This document shows positions 1 through 8,618 of a stretch of 64,000 nt of DNA, piece by piece (positions within the stretch are counted from its first letter, which is position 1; each line of letters opens with the position of its first letter). Position numbers and translations under genes: made by a program. Origin of the DNA: Mycolicibacterium psychrotolerans (GTDB lineage Bacteria > Actinomycetota > Actinomycetes > Mycobacteriales > Mycobacteriaceae); the NCBI RefSeq assembly GCF_010729305.1, contig NZ_AP022574.1, forward strand, positions 5,332,001 through 5,396,000, read 5' to 3'. Under the pieces are notes generated by a model. The model saw nothing but the letters and a program-made list of their open reading frames with translations. It was not told the origin of the DNA and searched no databases.

Positions 1-773
1 AACTCCAACTCGGAAACTGTTGCGTTGTAGACGAATTCGACACCGGCATCCGCGGCCGAAGCCGCCATTGCGTCGGGCAGCGCCCGCACGCCGCCCTGGG
101 GGAAGTACACGCCGGCGACGGTGTCCATGTAGGCGATCACCGCGTACGCGGCCAGCGCGCTCTGCGGCGGGACGCCCGCGTAGAGGGCCTGGAACGTGAA
201 CACGCGCAGCAGTCGCTCATCGGTGATGTACTTGCCCACCATGCGTTCCCAGCCGCGGAACCCGCCGAGCGCGGCGAGCCGCGCCAGTTGCGGGGTCACC
301 AGCGCCAGCGGCGAGTCGAAGTTCGCGCCGATGAACCCGTCGAACTCGGCCTTGTACAGCTTGGTCAGCCACTCCCGCAGCCGCAGATAGCCGTCGGCCT
401 GCTCCCGGCCGGCGAAGCGCTCCACCTCGGTGGCCATCGTGGCCGCGTCGGTGTGCACCGAGATCGCGCTGCCGTCGGCGAAGCGGGCCTCGTAGGCGGG
501 ATTCACCAAATCCATCGGCAGCCGGCCGGCCAACGTGTCGCCGACGGCGGCGAACGCGTCGTCGATGATGTCGGGCATCGTCAGCACCGTGGGCCCGGTG
601 TCGATCCGGTAGCCGCCGATATCTTCGCGGCCGACCCTCCCGCCCGGGTGGGCACCGCGTTCGACGACCGTGACCTGGCGTCCGCGCCCGGCCAGTTGCA
701 GCGCCGCCGACAGACCCGACAGGCCGGCACCGACGACGACGACCCGGTCCGTCCGCCCCGTGACGGTGCGCAT
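1..773 (-). CDS. crtI: Phytoene desaturase-type FAD-dependent carotenoid oxidoreductase (3' end cut off by window)
   Basis: Desaturates or isomerises phytoene towards lycopene, using FAD. The visible N-terminal 257 residues open with a Rossmann dinucleotide-binding motif, VVVVGAGLSGLSAALQLAG, followed by an ERGAHPGGR stretch. Both are typical of CrtI/amine-oxidase-like flavoproteins. The ATG lies at 773, where its A is also the last base of the crtE stop (TGATG), so translation is probably coupled to crtE. The C-terminus and any downstream crtB or cyclase genes lie outside the window. A carotenoid ketolase/desaturase paralogue is an alternative, but pairing with crtE favours crtI. Confidence 0.85.
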   Translation of the reverse strand, partial: MRTVTGRTDRVVVVGAGLSGLSAALQLAGRGRQVTVVERGAHPGGRVGREDIGGYRIDTGPTVLTMPDIIDDAFAAVGDTLAGRLPMDLVNPAYEARFADGSAISVHTDAATMATEVERFAGREQADGYLRLREWLTKLYKAEFDGFIGANFDSPLALVTPQLARLAALGGFRGWERMVGKYITDERLLRVFTFQALYAGVPPQSALAAYAVIAYMDTVAGVYFPQGGVRALPDAMAASAADAGVEFVYNATVSELE

Positions 774-1900
774 CAGGCGGCCCTCTGGGTGCACGCGACC
801 GCCATGTCGGCCAGCGCGGCGCGGGCGAAATCAGGGATCGCGACCCCGTCGAGGAAGTTCAGCGCGCGGGTGTGCCGGTCGGCGATGAGCTGTTCGATCC
901 ACTGCACCGCACCGCTGGCCACGATCAGGTTGCGCCAGTGATCCGCGGCGTCGGAGTCGATGTGCGGACGGTTCATCAGGTCGAAGAGCTGTTCGCGCAG
1001 CGACGCGTCGGCCAGCTCGTAGGCGGCGACGATCACACTGGTGGCCTTGCGCTCCTCCATGTCGGTTCCCGCGGATTTGCCTGTCAGAGAAGGGGTTCCG
1101 AACACGCCGAGGATGTCGTCGCGCAGCTGGAACGCCTCCCCGATCGCGGCCCCGTAGCCCGAGAGCGCGTCGATGACGGCGTCGTCGCACCCGGCCATCG
1201 CCGCTCCGATCTCCAGCGGCCGACGCACGGTGTAGTTACCGGATTTTCGGCGAAGCACGTCGAGAACCTCCTCGAGGGTGGGCAGGGTGTGAGAACTGTT
1301 GACCAGATCGGAGAACTGGCCGATGGCCAGCTCGGTGCGCATGTCGTCGTACCGGGGCCACACGCGGACCAGCGCGTTCTGGCCGACGCCGCTGCGGCGC
1401 AGCATCTGCTCGGCCCACACCAGACACAGGTCGCCGAGCAGGATCGCCGCGGACTCGCCGAACCGGTCGGCAGAGCCGGCCAGCCCGCGGTCGCGGTGCC
1501 ACCGGCCGAACGAGACGTGCGCCGACGGCCGGGCGCGGCGCAGCGGCGAACCGTCCATGACGTCGTCCTGGATCAGCGCGAACGCATGGAGGAGCTCCAG
1601 ACTGGCCGAGGCGCGCAACGCGGCGTCGTTCTCGTCGGCGCCGCACAGCCAGCCGACGTACATGAACGTCGACCGCACGTACTTGCCGCCGTCGAGGAAC
1701 CCCGACAGCAGGTCACCGGCGACGTCGACGTTGGCGGCCGCGAGTCTGCCGAGGCACTCGCCGCGCACGAAGTCCGCCAGATGGTTGCGCACGGCGGTGC
1801 GCAGGTCGTCGCGCCAGGCACCCAGGCTGCTGGCCGTCGGGACTCTCACACCCGACATGACCAGGGGTGTCCCCGCCCACTCGCCGTTCCTCAAGCTCAC
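773..1900 (-). CDS. crtE: Geranylgeranyl diphosphate synthase
   Basis: Polyprenyl synthetase that condenses isopentenyl diphosphate with allylic diphosphates to give the C20 precursor of carotenoids. The first aspartate-rich motif DDVMD is at about residues 112-116 and the second, RDDIL, at about 260-264, both intact; length is normal for the family. The annotated GTG (1900) sits only two bases after a GGAGGA Shine-Dalgarno. The TTG two codons in (1894) has better spacing, and an ATG at codon 15 is also possible. It is followed immediately by crtI. Confidence 0.9.
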   Translation of the reverse strand: MSLRNGEWAGTPLVMSGVRVPTASSLGAWRDDLRTAVRNHLADFVRGECLGRLAAANVDVAGDLLSGFLDGGKYVRSTFMYVGWLCGADENDAALRASASLELLHAFALIQDDVMDGSPLRRARPSAHVSFGRWHRDRGLAGSADRFGESAAILLGDLCLVWAEQMLRRSGVGQNALVRVWPRYDDMRTELAIGQFSDLVNSSHTLPTLEEVLDVLRRKSGNYTVRRPLEIGAAMAGCDDAVIDALSGYGAAIGEAFQLRDDILGVFGTPSLTGKSAGTDMEERKATSVIVAAYELADASLREQLFDLMNRPHIDSDAADHWRNLIVASGAVQWIEQLIADRHTRALNFLDGVAIPDFARAALADMAVACTQRAA

Positions 1901-2036
1901 ACTCCTCCTGGTGGTGCGTCCGGCTCGACCGCCGCGGCATCATCGATTCGTTGCGACCCCGACCACGGATTGGTCGAACCCGAAAATTTCCCCCCAGCGC
2001 ATCCTGATCACAGCCAAGCACGTCCGAGGCGCCGTT

Positions 2037-4304
2037 TCACCCTGCTTGTGACGGTCTGATGCGTTCGTGCAGCCGAGCCAGCGGCGCGGGCGCCCACCAG
2101 TTCCACCGTCCCATCAGGTGCATCATCGCCGGGAGCAGCACCATCCGCACCACTGTGGCGTCGATCAGCACCGCCAGCGCGAGGCCGAGGCCGAACATCC
2201 GCATGAAGGAGACCTGGGCCGCGACCAGCGCACCGAACGAGATCGTCATGATCAGCGCGGCGGCCGTCACCACCCGCCCGGTGCGCGCCAGACCGACCGC
2301 GACGCTCTCGTCGTTGTCGGCGCGGGTGCGCCCGCCGGCCAGCCACAGTTCGCGGATCCGGGCGAGGAGGAACACCTCGTAGTCCATCGACAGCCCGAAG
2401 GCGATACAGAACAGCAGGACGGGCATGTTGGCCACCAGCGTCCCGGTCGGTGTCGTCCCCAGGGCGCCGAGATTGCCGTCCTGGAAGATCCAGACGAGCG
2501 CCCCGAACGCCGCGGTGAGCGACAGCGTGTTCAGGATCAGCGCCTTCAGCGGGAGCACCACGCTGCCCGTCAACAGGAACAGCAGCACCAACGTCACCAC
2601 GGCGACGATGCCCAGCACCACGGGCAGGCGCGCGGTGATGGCGGCGAGTGTGTCGGCGTTGATCGCGGCGATCCCCGTCAGCTCGACCGGGCGGCCACCG
2701 GGCCCGGGTAGGGCCCGCAGACGTTCCAACTGCTGGTCGGATTCGGGGGTGAACAGCGGCGTGCTGCTGGCGACGGTGAGGAACGCGACGCCCCCGTCCA
2801 GGCCGGCGCCGGTGGCCGGCGGCCCGACCCGGGTGCCGTCGACGAACGTGCCCGCCGGCGAGTCGACCGCCGGGACACCGGGCAGCAGGGACGCCGACCG
2901 GGCGTAGTCGGTGAAGGTCGCGGCGGTCAGCCCGGCTGCGTCCGGCACCACCACGGTCACCGCGGCCTCCGAGTTCCCCGGGAACTGTGCCCGCATCAGG
3001 TCGCCGACCTGACGGGACGACGCCGACGTCGGGAGCACCCGGTCGTCGGGCAGCCCCCAGGCCACCCGGAGGAAGGGCGCCCCCAGAGCGAGCAGCAGCA
3101 CCGTGGTGGCGGCCCCGATCGGCAGGGCGCGCCGGATGACGAACCGGGTGGTGCGGTACCAGAACATCTGGCCGGTCGGGCGCGCGGCGCGCGGCGGACC
3201 CAGCAGGCGGTGCAGATCGAACGCGTCGAGCCGGGGGCCCAGCGCCATGATGGCCGCCGGTGTCACGACGATCGCCGCCAGCGCGCACACCACCACCGTC
3301 GCGACCCCGGCATAGGCGAACGAGGTGAGGAAGTACATCGGGAACAGCGCCATCGCGGCCATCGACAGCGCCACCGTGAGCGCCGAGAACAACACGGTGC
3401 GGCCCGCGGTGACCATCGTGGTGATCAGCGCCTGCTCCCGGTCGGCCCCGTCGGCCATCTCGTCGCGGAAGCGGCTGACGATCAGCAGCGTGTAGTCGAC
3501 GGCCAGGGCCAGTCCCAGGGCGGTGGTCATATTCAGCGCGAAGATCGAGGCCGGGGTCACCATCGCCACCAGCCGCAGCACCGACAGCGACCCGACGATC
3601 GCCAGCGCCCCGACGGCCACCGGCAACGCCGCGGCCCCCAGTCCGCGGAACACCCACACCAGCACCAGGAAGGTCAGCGGGATCGCGATCGACTCCATCA
3701 GCACCACGTCGCGCAGGGTCTGATCGTTGATCTGGGCGTACACCATCGCCGAGCCGCCGGCCAGCACGCTGACCCCGCCGTGCCGGGGCGCGATGTCCGT
3801 GGCCACCTCGTCGGCGAGGCGCTCGGCCACCCGTGGCGCGTCGTCCTCGCCACCAGCCAGCTCGGCCACCACGAGACCCGAGCGGCCGTCGGCGCCGATG
3901 AGCCCGGGCGCACCCGGAGGCGCCGTCCACGCCGACACCACCCCGACGACCTCGGGGGTGGTCCGCAACAGCGCGACGATGTCCTCTCCGGCGGCGCGGG
4001 CGGCGGCGCTGTCCGCACCAGCAGGATCGGTGACGCCGAACACCAGCTGCATGCCGCCCCGACCGAACGTCTCCATCAGAGTGGTCGTCGCACGCGCCGA
4101 TTCGGCCGCCGGATCCTGGAAACCCCCGGCGGACAAGCTTGATGCGGCCGGCACGCCGAACACCGCACCGGCGACGAGAGCCAGTGCTGCCAGCGTGAGG
4201 ATGCGCCGCGGCGCGGCGATGGCGGTCAGCGCGACGCGGTGCAGCACGGTGATCCGCCTGCGGTGGCGGCCGCGCAGAGCATCGGGGCGGGTGGGGACGG
4301 CCAT
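2037..4304 (-). CDS. MMPL/RND family transporter of the carotenoid cluster
   Basis: A 755-residue integral membrane protein with the duplicated RND layout: one N-terminal helix, a large periplasmic-type loop (about 55-205), a helix bundle containing the VDYTLL proton-relay signature near residue 260, a second loop, and a second bundle with a GLSMDYEVF motif near 590-600. These are MmpL/YdfJ hallmarks. Its substrate is not visible. Corynebacterium glutamicum carries an MmpL-like permease gene next to crtE in its decaprenoxanthin operon, so export or membrane placement of a carotenoid or precursor is a reasonable inference. About 68 bases separate it from the upstream glycosyltransferase. Confidence 0.85.
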   Translation of the reverse strand: MAVPTRPDALRGRHRRRITVLHRVALTAIAAPRRILTLAALALVAGAVFGVPAASSLSAGGFQDPAAESARATTTLMETFGRGGMQLVFGVTDPAGADSAAARAAGEDIVALLRTTPEVVGVVSAWTAPPGAPGLIGADGRSGLVVAELAGGEDDAPRVAERLADEVATDIAPRHGGVSVLAGGSAMVYAQINDQTLRDVVLMESIAIPLTFLVLVWVFRGLGAAALPVAVGALAIVGSLSVLRLVAMVTPASIFALNMTTALGLALAVDYTLLIVSRFRDEMADGADREQALITTMVTAGRTVLFSALTVALSMAAMALFPMYFLTSFAYAGVATVVVCALAAIVVTPAAIMALGPRLDAFDLHRLLGPPRAARPTGQMFWYRTTRFVIRRALPIGAATTVLLLALGAPFLRVAWGLPDDRVLPTSASSRQVGDLMRAQFPGNSEAAVTVVVPDAAGLTAATFTDYARSASLLPGVPAVDSPAGTFVDGTRVGPPATGAGLDGGVAFLTVASSTPLFTPESDQQLERLRALPGPGGRPVELTGIAAINADTLAAITARLPVVLGIVAVVTLVLLFLLTGSVVLPLKALILNTLSLTAAFGALVWIFQDGNLGALGTTPTGTLVANMPVLLFCIAFGLSMDYEVFLLARIRELWLAGGRTRADNDESVAVGLARTGRVVTAAALIMTISFGALVAAQVSFMRMFGLGLALAVLIDATVVRMVLLPAMMHLMGRWNWWAPAPLARLHERIRPSQAG

Positions 4305-4372
4305 GGTGCCGAGCAGCCTGCGCCACCCGCCGCGCGCTGCGGTAGCCGCAGCGTCAATTTGTCAGCGATGCG

Positions 4373-5671
4373 TCACGGGTTGGCGCCGGTGCGCGTCGGA
4401 CGCTCGGTCAGCCCGTCGATGACACTGGCCAGACCGGTGAACCCGGGTGCGGCGGCCATCTGGGCGGCCATCCGGCCCGACGCCGCCCGGTAGCGGGAGT
4501 CGTGCAGCACCGCGAGGATCTCGCGGCGCAGCACGCGCGCCGACGGATACTCGCTGCGGATGCGCCGACCCACGCCGGACCACGCGACCCGGGCACCGAC
4601 CTCGGGCTTGTCCTCCTTGCCGCCCGTCGCGACGATGGGGACGCCGAAGCGCAGCGCGTACTGGACGCCGCCGTATCCGCCGTTGGTCACGAAAACCGAT
4701 GTGCGCGGCAGCAATTCGTCGTAGGGCAGGTAGGTTGCGGCCCGCGCGTTGGGTGGGAGGTCAGGCAGCGTGTCGAGCGGCCGCCCGCCGGTGGTCACCG
4801 CCACGACGACGCCCTCGTCGGCGAGCGCACGCAGGGTCGGCGCGATCAGCTGCTCGTAGTCGAGGTTGGCGAACGTGCCCTGCGTGACGTGCACGACCGG
4901 ACGGCTGCCGTCCAGCTCGGACCACCATTCCGGCAGCGGCGCCTGCGATCCGGCCGCCGACAACGGCCCGGCGAAGTGCAGCGTCTCGGGCGCATCCGAC
5001 ATCGGGTACTCGAACGCCGGCACGGTGAACTGCACGAGCGCGTCGGCGCGCCGGCCCCAATCCACCAGCGTGTCGGGCATGTCGACACCGTGCTGGGCGC
5101 GGTGAAGATCGTCGATCAGCGCGTACGGCCTCCGCAGCACCCGCCGGTTCACTCGGGCCAGTGCCGCGTTGCGGGGCCGGTTGAGGATACGCGCGGGCGC
5201 CAGCCCCATCCCGAACGGCGCGGTGTCGCCACTCTCGATGCACAACGGGAGCACGCCGCACTGGACGACGGCGGGCCGCTCGGGCCGCCGATGGTGCAGG
5301 AGAAACGCGGCGCCGACGAACGCGGGGTCGGCGAGCACGGCGTCTGCCGGTTGTTCGGCGAGTGCCGCCACGAGCGCGCCGTACTGGGCGCGCGCCGGAC
5401 GCGCGAAGACGTGCTCGATGTCGAAGGCGATCGCGCGGGCACCCTTGAGGCGTGCCCGCTGAGGGAAACTGCGGGTGAGGTCCCGCTCGTCGTAGTCCGC
5501 TTCCGCGGGCAGCGGCACGAACCCGGCGCCCGTCGCGGCGACCTTGTCCGCGAACCGGGAGCCGGTGACGAACCGGACGTCGTCGCCGCGGGCAACGAAC
5601 TGAGCGGCCAACGTCAGCAGGGGAGTCACGTGCCCGTGCACCGGCACGCTCCCGATCACGATCGATGCCAT
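4373..5671 (-). CDS. UDP-sugar-dependent glycosyltransferase (GT1/MGT family)
   Basis: A 432-residue GT-B enzyme. The N-terminal half has the GSVPVHGHVTPLL acceptor-domain start typical of MGT/CrtX-like enzymes. The C-terminal half has the donor-binding segment VFVTNGGYGGVQYAL followed by a GVPIVATG loop; the usual HxG histidine position reads TNGG here, so the catalytic/donor loop is atypical. I chose the ATG at 5671 because AGGGAGG lies four bases upstream. Its place ahead of mmpL and crtE suggests it may glycosylate a hydroxylated carotenoid (CrtX-like) or a lipid; a macrolide-inactivating transferase is an alternative. It diverges from a TetR gene. Confidence 0.75.
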   Translation of the reverse strand: MASIVIGSVPVHGHVTPLLTLAAQFVARGDDVRFVTGSRFADKVAATGAGFVPLPAEADYDERDLTRSFPQRARLKGARAIAFDIEHVFARPARAQYGALVAALAEQPADAVLADPAFVGAAFLLHHRRPERPAVVQCGVLPLCIESGDTAPFGMGLAPARILNRPRNAALARVNRRVLRRPYALIDDLHRAQHGVDMPDTLVDWGRRADALVQFTVPAFEYPMSDAPETLHFAGPLSAAGSQAPLPEWWSELDGSRPVVHVTQGTFANLDYEQLIAPTLRALADEGVVVAVTTGGRPLDTLPDLPPNARAATYLPYDELLPRTSVFVTNGGYGGVQYALRFGVPIVATGGKEDKPEVGARVAWSGVGRRIRSEYPSARVLRREILAVLHDSRYRAASGRMAAQMAAAPGFTGLASVIDGLTERPTRTGANP

Positions 5672-5702
5672 GTCGCCTCCCTGCAATCAGCTACACCGTG
5701 CT

Positions 5703-5715
5703 AGTATTCATTACT
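5703..5715. promoter_or_regulatory. Possible TetR operator between glycosyltransferase and tetR
   Basis: The 44-base divergent spacer contains AGTAttcatTACT, a short perfect inverted repeat (4+5+4) centred at 5709, just before the GTG of the regulator. The position fits autoregulation plus control of the carotenoid-side operon. The arms are short, so this is only a candidate. Confidence 0.3.
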
Positions 5716-6372
5716 GTGTCACCCAAGTCAACATCTTCTCGAGGACCTCGTGAGTACCGATCGGAGTTGCGCGAGCAGCAGGCACAGGCCACCCGGCAGC
5801 GTGTCCTCGAGTCGGCGGCCGAACTGTTCGCCGCGGATGGCTACGCCCGCACCACCATGGCGAAAATCGCTGCGGCAGCGGGTGTCTCGGCCGAGACCGT
5901 GCAGGGCCTCGGACCCAAGGCCGCGCTGATGATCGCCGCGATCGAGGATGTGGCGTTCGGTGTCACCGGCGACCAGAACATCCTCGACCTCGACCCCGGC
6001 CGCGCTCTGCTGACCATCGAGGACGTCTCCGAGGCTGTCGACTTCGTCGTCGCTGTGCAGACTGAGATCCACGAGCGGACGGCCGCACTGTACCGGGCCC
6101 TCGCCGCCGGCGCGGGCGCCGATCCCGTGCTGGACCGGTACCTGAGCGACCTGATCGCCGGGGTCGGCAGGCAGGTCCGGCGGGTCGTCGACGTGTTCCG
6201 CGACCGCGGTTGGGTGCGCACCGACGTGCCCTACGACGACGTCGTCGAGACCGCGGTGGTGCTGGCCAGTGTCGAGACGTTCCTTCGGTTCACCCATCGC
6301 GACGGGCACACCGTCGACGCGTTCAGACAGTGGCTGCGCCGGATGGTGCGGGAGACGGTCTGTGCGCCGTGA
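5716..6372 (+). CDS. TetR/AcrR family regulator, divergent from carotenoid operon
   Basis: Predicted 218-residue one-component repressor. An N-terminal helix-turn-helix spans roughly residues 20-65 (RQRVLESAAELFAADGYA, TMAKIAAAAGVSAETV), followed by an all-helical ligand domain. I took the GTG at 5716 because upstream in-frame codons would run into the start of the divergent gene. It most likely controls the glycosyltransferase-mmpL-crtEI operon and itself. The effector is unknown. Confidence 0.85.
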   Translation: MSPKSTSSRGPREYRSELREQQAQATRQRVLESAAELFAADGYARTTMAKIAAAAGVSAETVQGLGPKAALMIAAIEDVAFGVTGDQNILDLDPGRALLTIEDVSEAVDFVVAVQTEIHERTAALYRALAAGAGADPVLDRYLSDLIAGVGRQVRRVVDVFRDRGWVRTDVPYDDVVETAVVLASVETFLRFTHRDGHTVDAFRQWLRRMVRETVCAP

Positions 6373-6414
6373 CGCCGGCTGTCACACATTCCGGCGCTGC
6401 GTCGTCATCCCGGT

Positions 6415-6984
6415 ATGACCACACGCATCGAACCCGTCCCCGTCCAGCGCGCCTCGCTACTGACCCGGCTGATGTGGCGCTACGCCCGACGCCGCTTCGG
6501 CGAGGTCCCCGAACCGTTCGCCGTCTACGCCCACCACGGCGGCCTGTTGATGACGGCCGCCGCGCACGAGGGCATGCTCGAGCGGGCATCGGTGGCACTG
6601 CCGGCCGGCGTGCGCGAACTGGCCGTGTACTGGACCGCGCGCCAGATCGGCTGCTCGTGGTGCGTGGACTTCGGGGCGATGCTGATGCGCCTCGAGGGCC
6701 TGGACATGTCACGGCTCACCGACATCGACGACTATGCGACCTCACCGCTGTACTCCGACGACGAACGGGCGGCGATCGGCTATGCCGCGGCGATGACCAC
6801 CGACCCGCACACCATCACCGATGACCAGGTGGCCGACCTGCGCCGCCGCTTCGGCGAGAAGGGGGTCATCGAGCTGACCTACCAGATCGGCGTCGAGAAC
6901 ATGCGAGCCCGGATGAACGCCGCGTTGGGCATCACCGAGCAGGGCTTCGCCTCCGGCGGTGCGTGCCGGGTGCCATGGCGATGA
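6415..6984 (+). CDS. Carboxymuconolactone decarboxylase/AhpD-like protein
   Basis: A 189-residue helical protein of the CMD/AhpD superfamily. It carries the CSWC redox pair (Cys80, Cys83) inside QIGCSWCVDFGAML, matching the active-site helix of AhpD-like alkylhydroperoxidases. Family members reduce peroxides or act as decarboxylases; the substrate here cannot be read. It lies 42 bases after the tetR gene on the same strand and may be co-transcribed. Confidence 0.8.
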   Translation: MTTRIEPVPVQRASLLTRLMWRYARRRFGEVPEPFAVYAHHGGLLMTAAAHEGMLERASVALPAGVRELAVYWTARQIGCSWCVDFGAMLMRLEGLDMSRLTDIDDYATSPLYSDDERAAIGYAAAMTTDPHTITDDQVADLRRRFGEKGVIELTYQIGVENMRARMNAALGITEQGFASGGACRVPWR

Positions 6985-7019
6985 CGCCGTGAGTTCTTGC
7001 TGGGTGTTTCAATCGTCGG

Positions 7020-7625
7020 ATGACCCGCGATGAGCGTCCGGCCGCAGCAGGCGGGCGACCTCGCGACGCCACGATCGACGAGCGCGTGCTGGCCGCGACC
7101 CGCGAACTGCTGCTCGAAGTCGGCTGGGACGACCTCAGCGTGCGGATGGTGGCGAGCAGGGCCGGCGTGGGCCGCGCCAGCCTGAACCGCCGCTGGAACT
7201 CCAAGGCCGAACTCGTCCTGCACGCGATCCTGGGCGAAACCCCGGATCTGACACCGTTTTCCGGGACCGACCTGACCGGCTGGGTCGAGTGGGTGGTGCG
7301 GGGCAGCCACGAGCTGTTCGGCAGGCGCGACGTCAGCGAGGCGGTTCCGGGGCTGCTGCTGGCGCTGCGGGAGAACGACGACATGCGAAAAGCCCTGTGG
7401 GCCAACTTCAGTACGCCCGCGGTCGCGCTGTTCGCCGAGCATCTGGCCGCCGACACCCCGGCGCGACGCCGGCGTGCCGAACGGGACGCCCGCGCAGTGC
7501 TGGTGATGGCCGCGGGCGCGGCGCTGTTCTTGAACACCGTGGCCGGCGAGGACGACACCGAAGCGCTACGGCACCGGATCGCCGAGCTGCTGTCGACGAG
7601 CATCCGCAGCGTTCCCCCGCACTGA
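7020..7625 (+). CDS. TetR family regulator
   Basis: A 201-residue regulator with an N-terminal HTH (VLAATRELLLEVGW; VRMVASRAGVGRASLNRRW at about 40-60) and a C-terminal ligand domain. Its 3' end overlaps the convergent epimerase gene by 60 bases. No adjacent target is obvious; the upstream CMD gene is 35 bases away on the same strand. Confidence 0.8.
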   Translation: MTRDERPAAAGGRPRDATIDERVLAATRELLLEVGWDDLSVRMVASRAGVGRASLNRRWNSKAELVLHAILGETPDLTPFSGTDLTGWVEWVVRGSHELFGRRDVSEAVPGLLLALRENDDMRKALWANFSTPAVALFAEHLAADTPARRRRAERDARAVLVMAAGAALFLNTVAGEDDTEALRHRIAELLSTSIRSVPPH

Positions 7626-8582
7626 GGCGATGATCGCCGCGCGCGGCGACCGCCACTGCATCCCCAGATCGTGCAGCGTGGCGGTGTCGTCGGTGGGCGT
7701 GGCCGCCAGCAGCAGAGTCGCCGCCTCGTGACTCAACCCGTCGGGCAGCGCCACGTGACGCGCGAGAAGGTCGGCGGCGCGGGCGGCGCCGAGCAGCACC
7801 GCGGCCGGCACCGTGACTCGGCGGATCCGCCGTTCGAGACCGTCCTCCAGCGCGGCGATCATCTCGTCGAAGTCCAGCAGCTCGCCGCCGCACACATAGC
7901 GGCGCGGCCCACGGCCGGGGCGCATGGCCCGCGCGTGCACGTCGGCGACGTCGCGCACGTCGATCATCTGCATGCCGCCCCGCAACCGCGGCGCGATGGC
8001 CCACCTCACGATCGGCGCCCACCCGCGTTCGGTGACACCGGGGGCGGTGCCGAACGCCGGGCCGACGACACTCGACGGATAGGTCACCACGACGGGGGCG
8101 CCGTCGTCCTGCAGCCGGCGGGCCACCCGGTCGGCGTACGCCTTGGTCTTGGCGTAGGCGCTGCGGCCCACCGCGGTCGGGGTCTCCGGTGAGATCACGC
8201 CGTCGGTCGGCGGGAAGAGCGCACTGTAGCTGCTCACGGTCAGAACCGGGTCCAGGCCGCGCTCGACCGCCCGGTGCAGGATCGCCTCGGTCGCCAACGC
8301 GTTGACGTCCCACATCAGCCGCACCCGCCGCTCGTCGGTGCCGACGACACCGGCCGCGTGCACCAGCGCCTCGGCACCGTCGAGGAACGCGACAACGTCT
8401 GCGTCACAACAGATGTCGCCGACGACGACCTTCACGGGTCCCGCCGTCCTCAGCCGGTCGAGCACGGGCGCGTCCGCCTCGGCCTACGGCACCAGCAGGC
8501 GCAGCCGATGGCCGGCCGTCAGCAGCGCCCGCGCGGTGTGCGCCCCCACGTAACCGGTCGCCCCGGTGACCGCGATGTCCAG
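7566..8582 (-). pseudogene. NAD-dependent epimerase/dehydratase gene with in-frame TAG at codon 33
   Basis: The reading frame encodes an extended-SDR epimerase. The N-terminal Rossmann motif VTGATGYVG comes from codons 5-13, read from a CTG at 8582 that has GGAGG seven bases upstream and a stop codon just before it, so no ATG/GTG/TTG is available ahead of the motif. The frame is interrupted by TAG at 8484-8486, between ...RLLVP and AEADAPVL..., then runs open to 7566. A restart at the GTG at 8465 would lack the cofactor-binding motif. It is therefore probably inactive unless the stop is a sequencing error. It diverges from the OYE gene. Confidence 0.7.
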
Positions 8583-8618
8583 TGTTCCGCCTCCTCAGCC
8601 CCCGGGTGCTACATTACG

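Noticed and set aside
2008..4326. 772-codon minus-strand frame overlapping the MmpL gene
   Set aside because: Shifted frame of the transporter; its composition is Arg/Gly/Ala without membrane helices.
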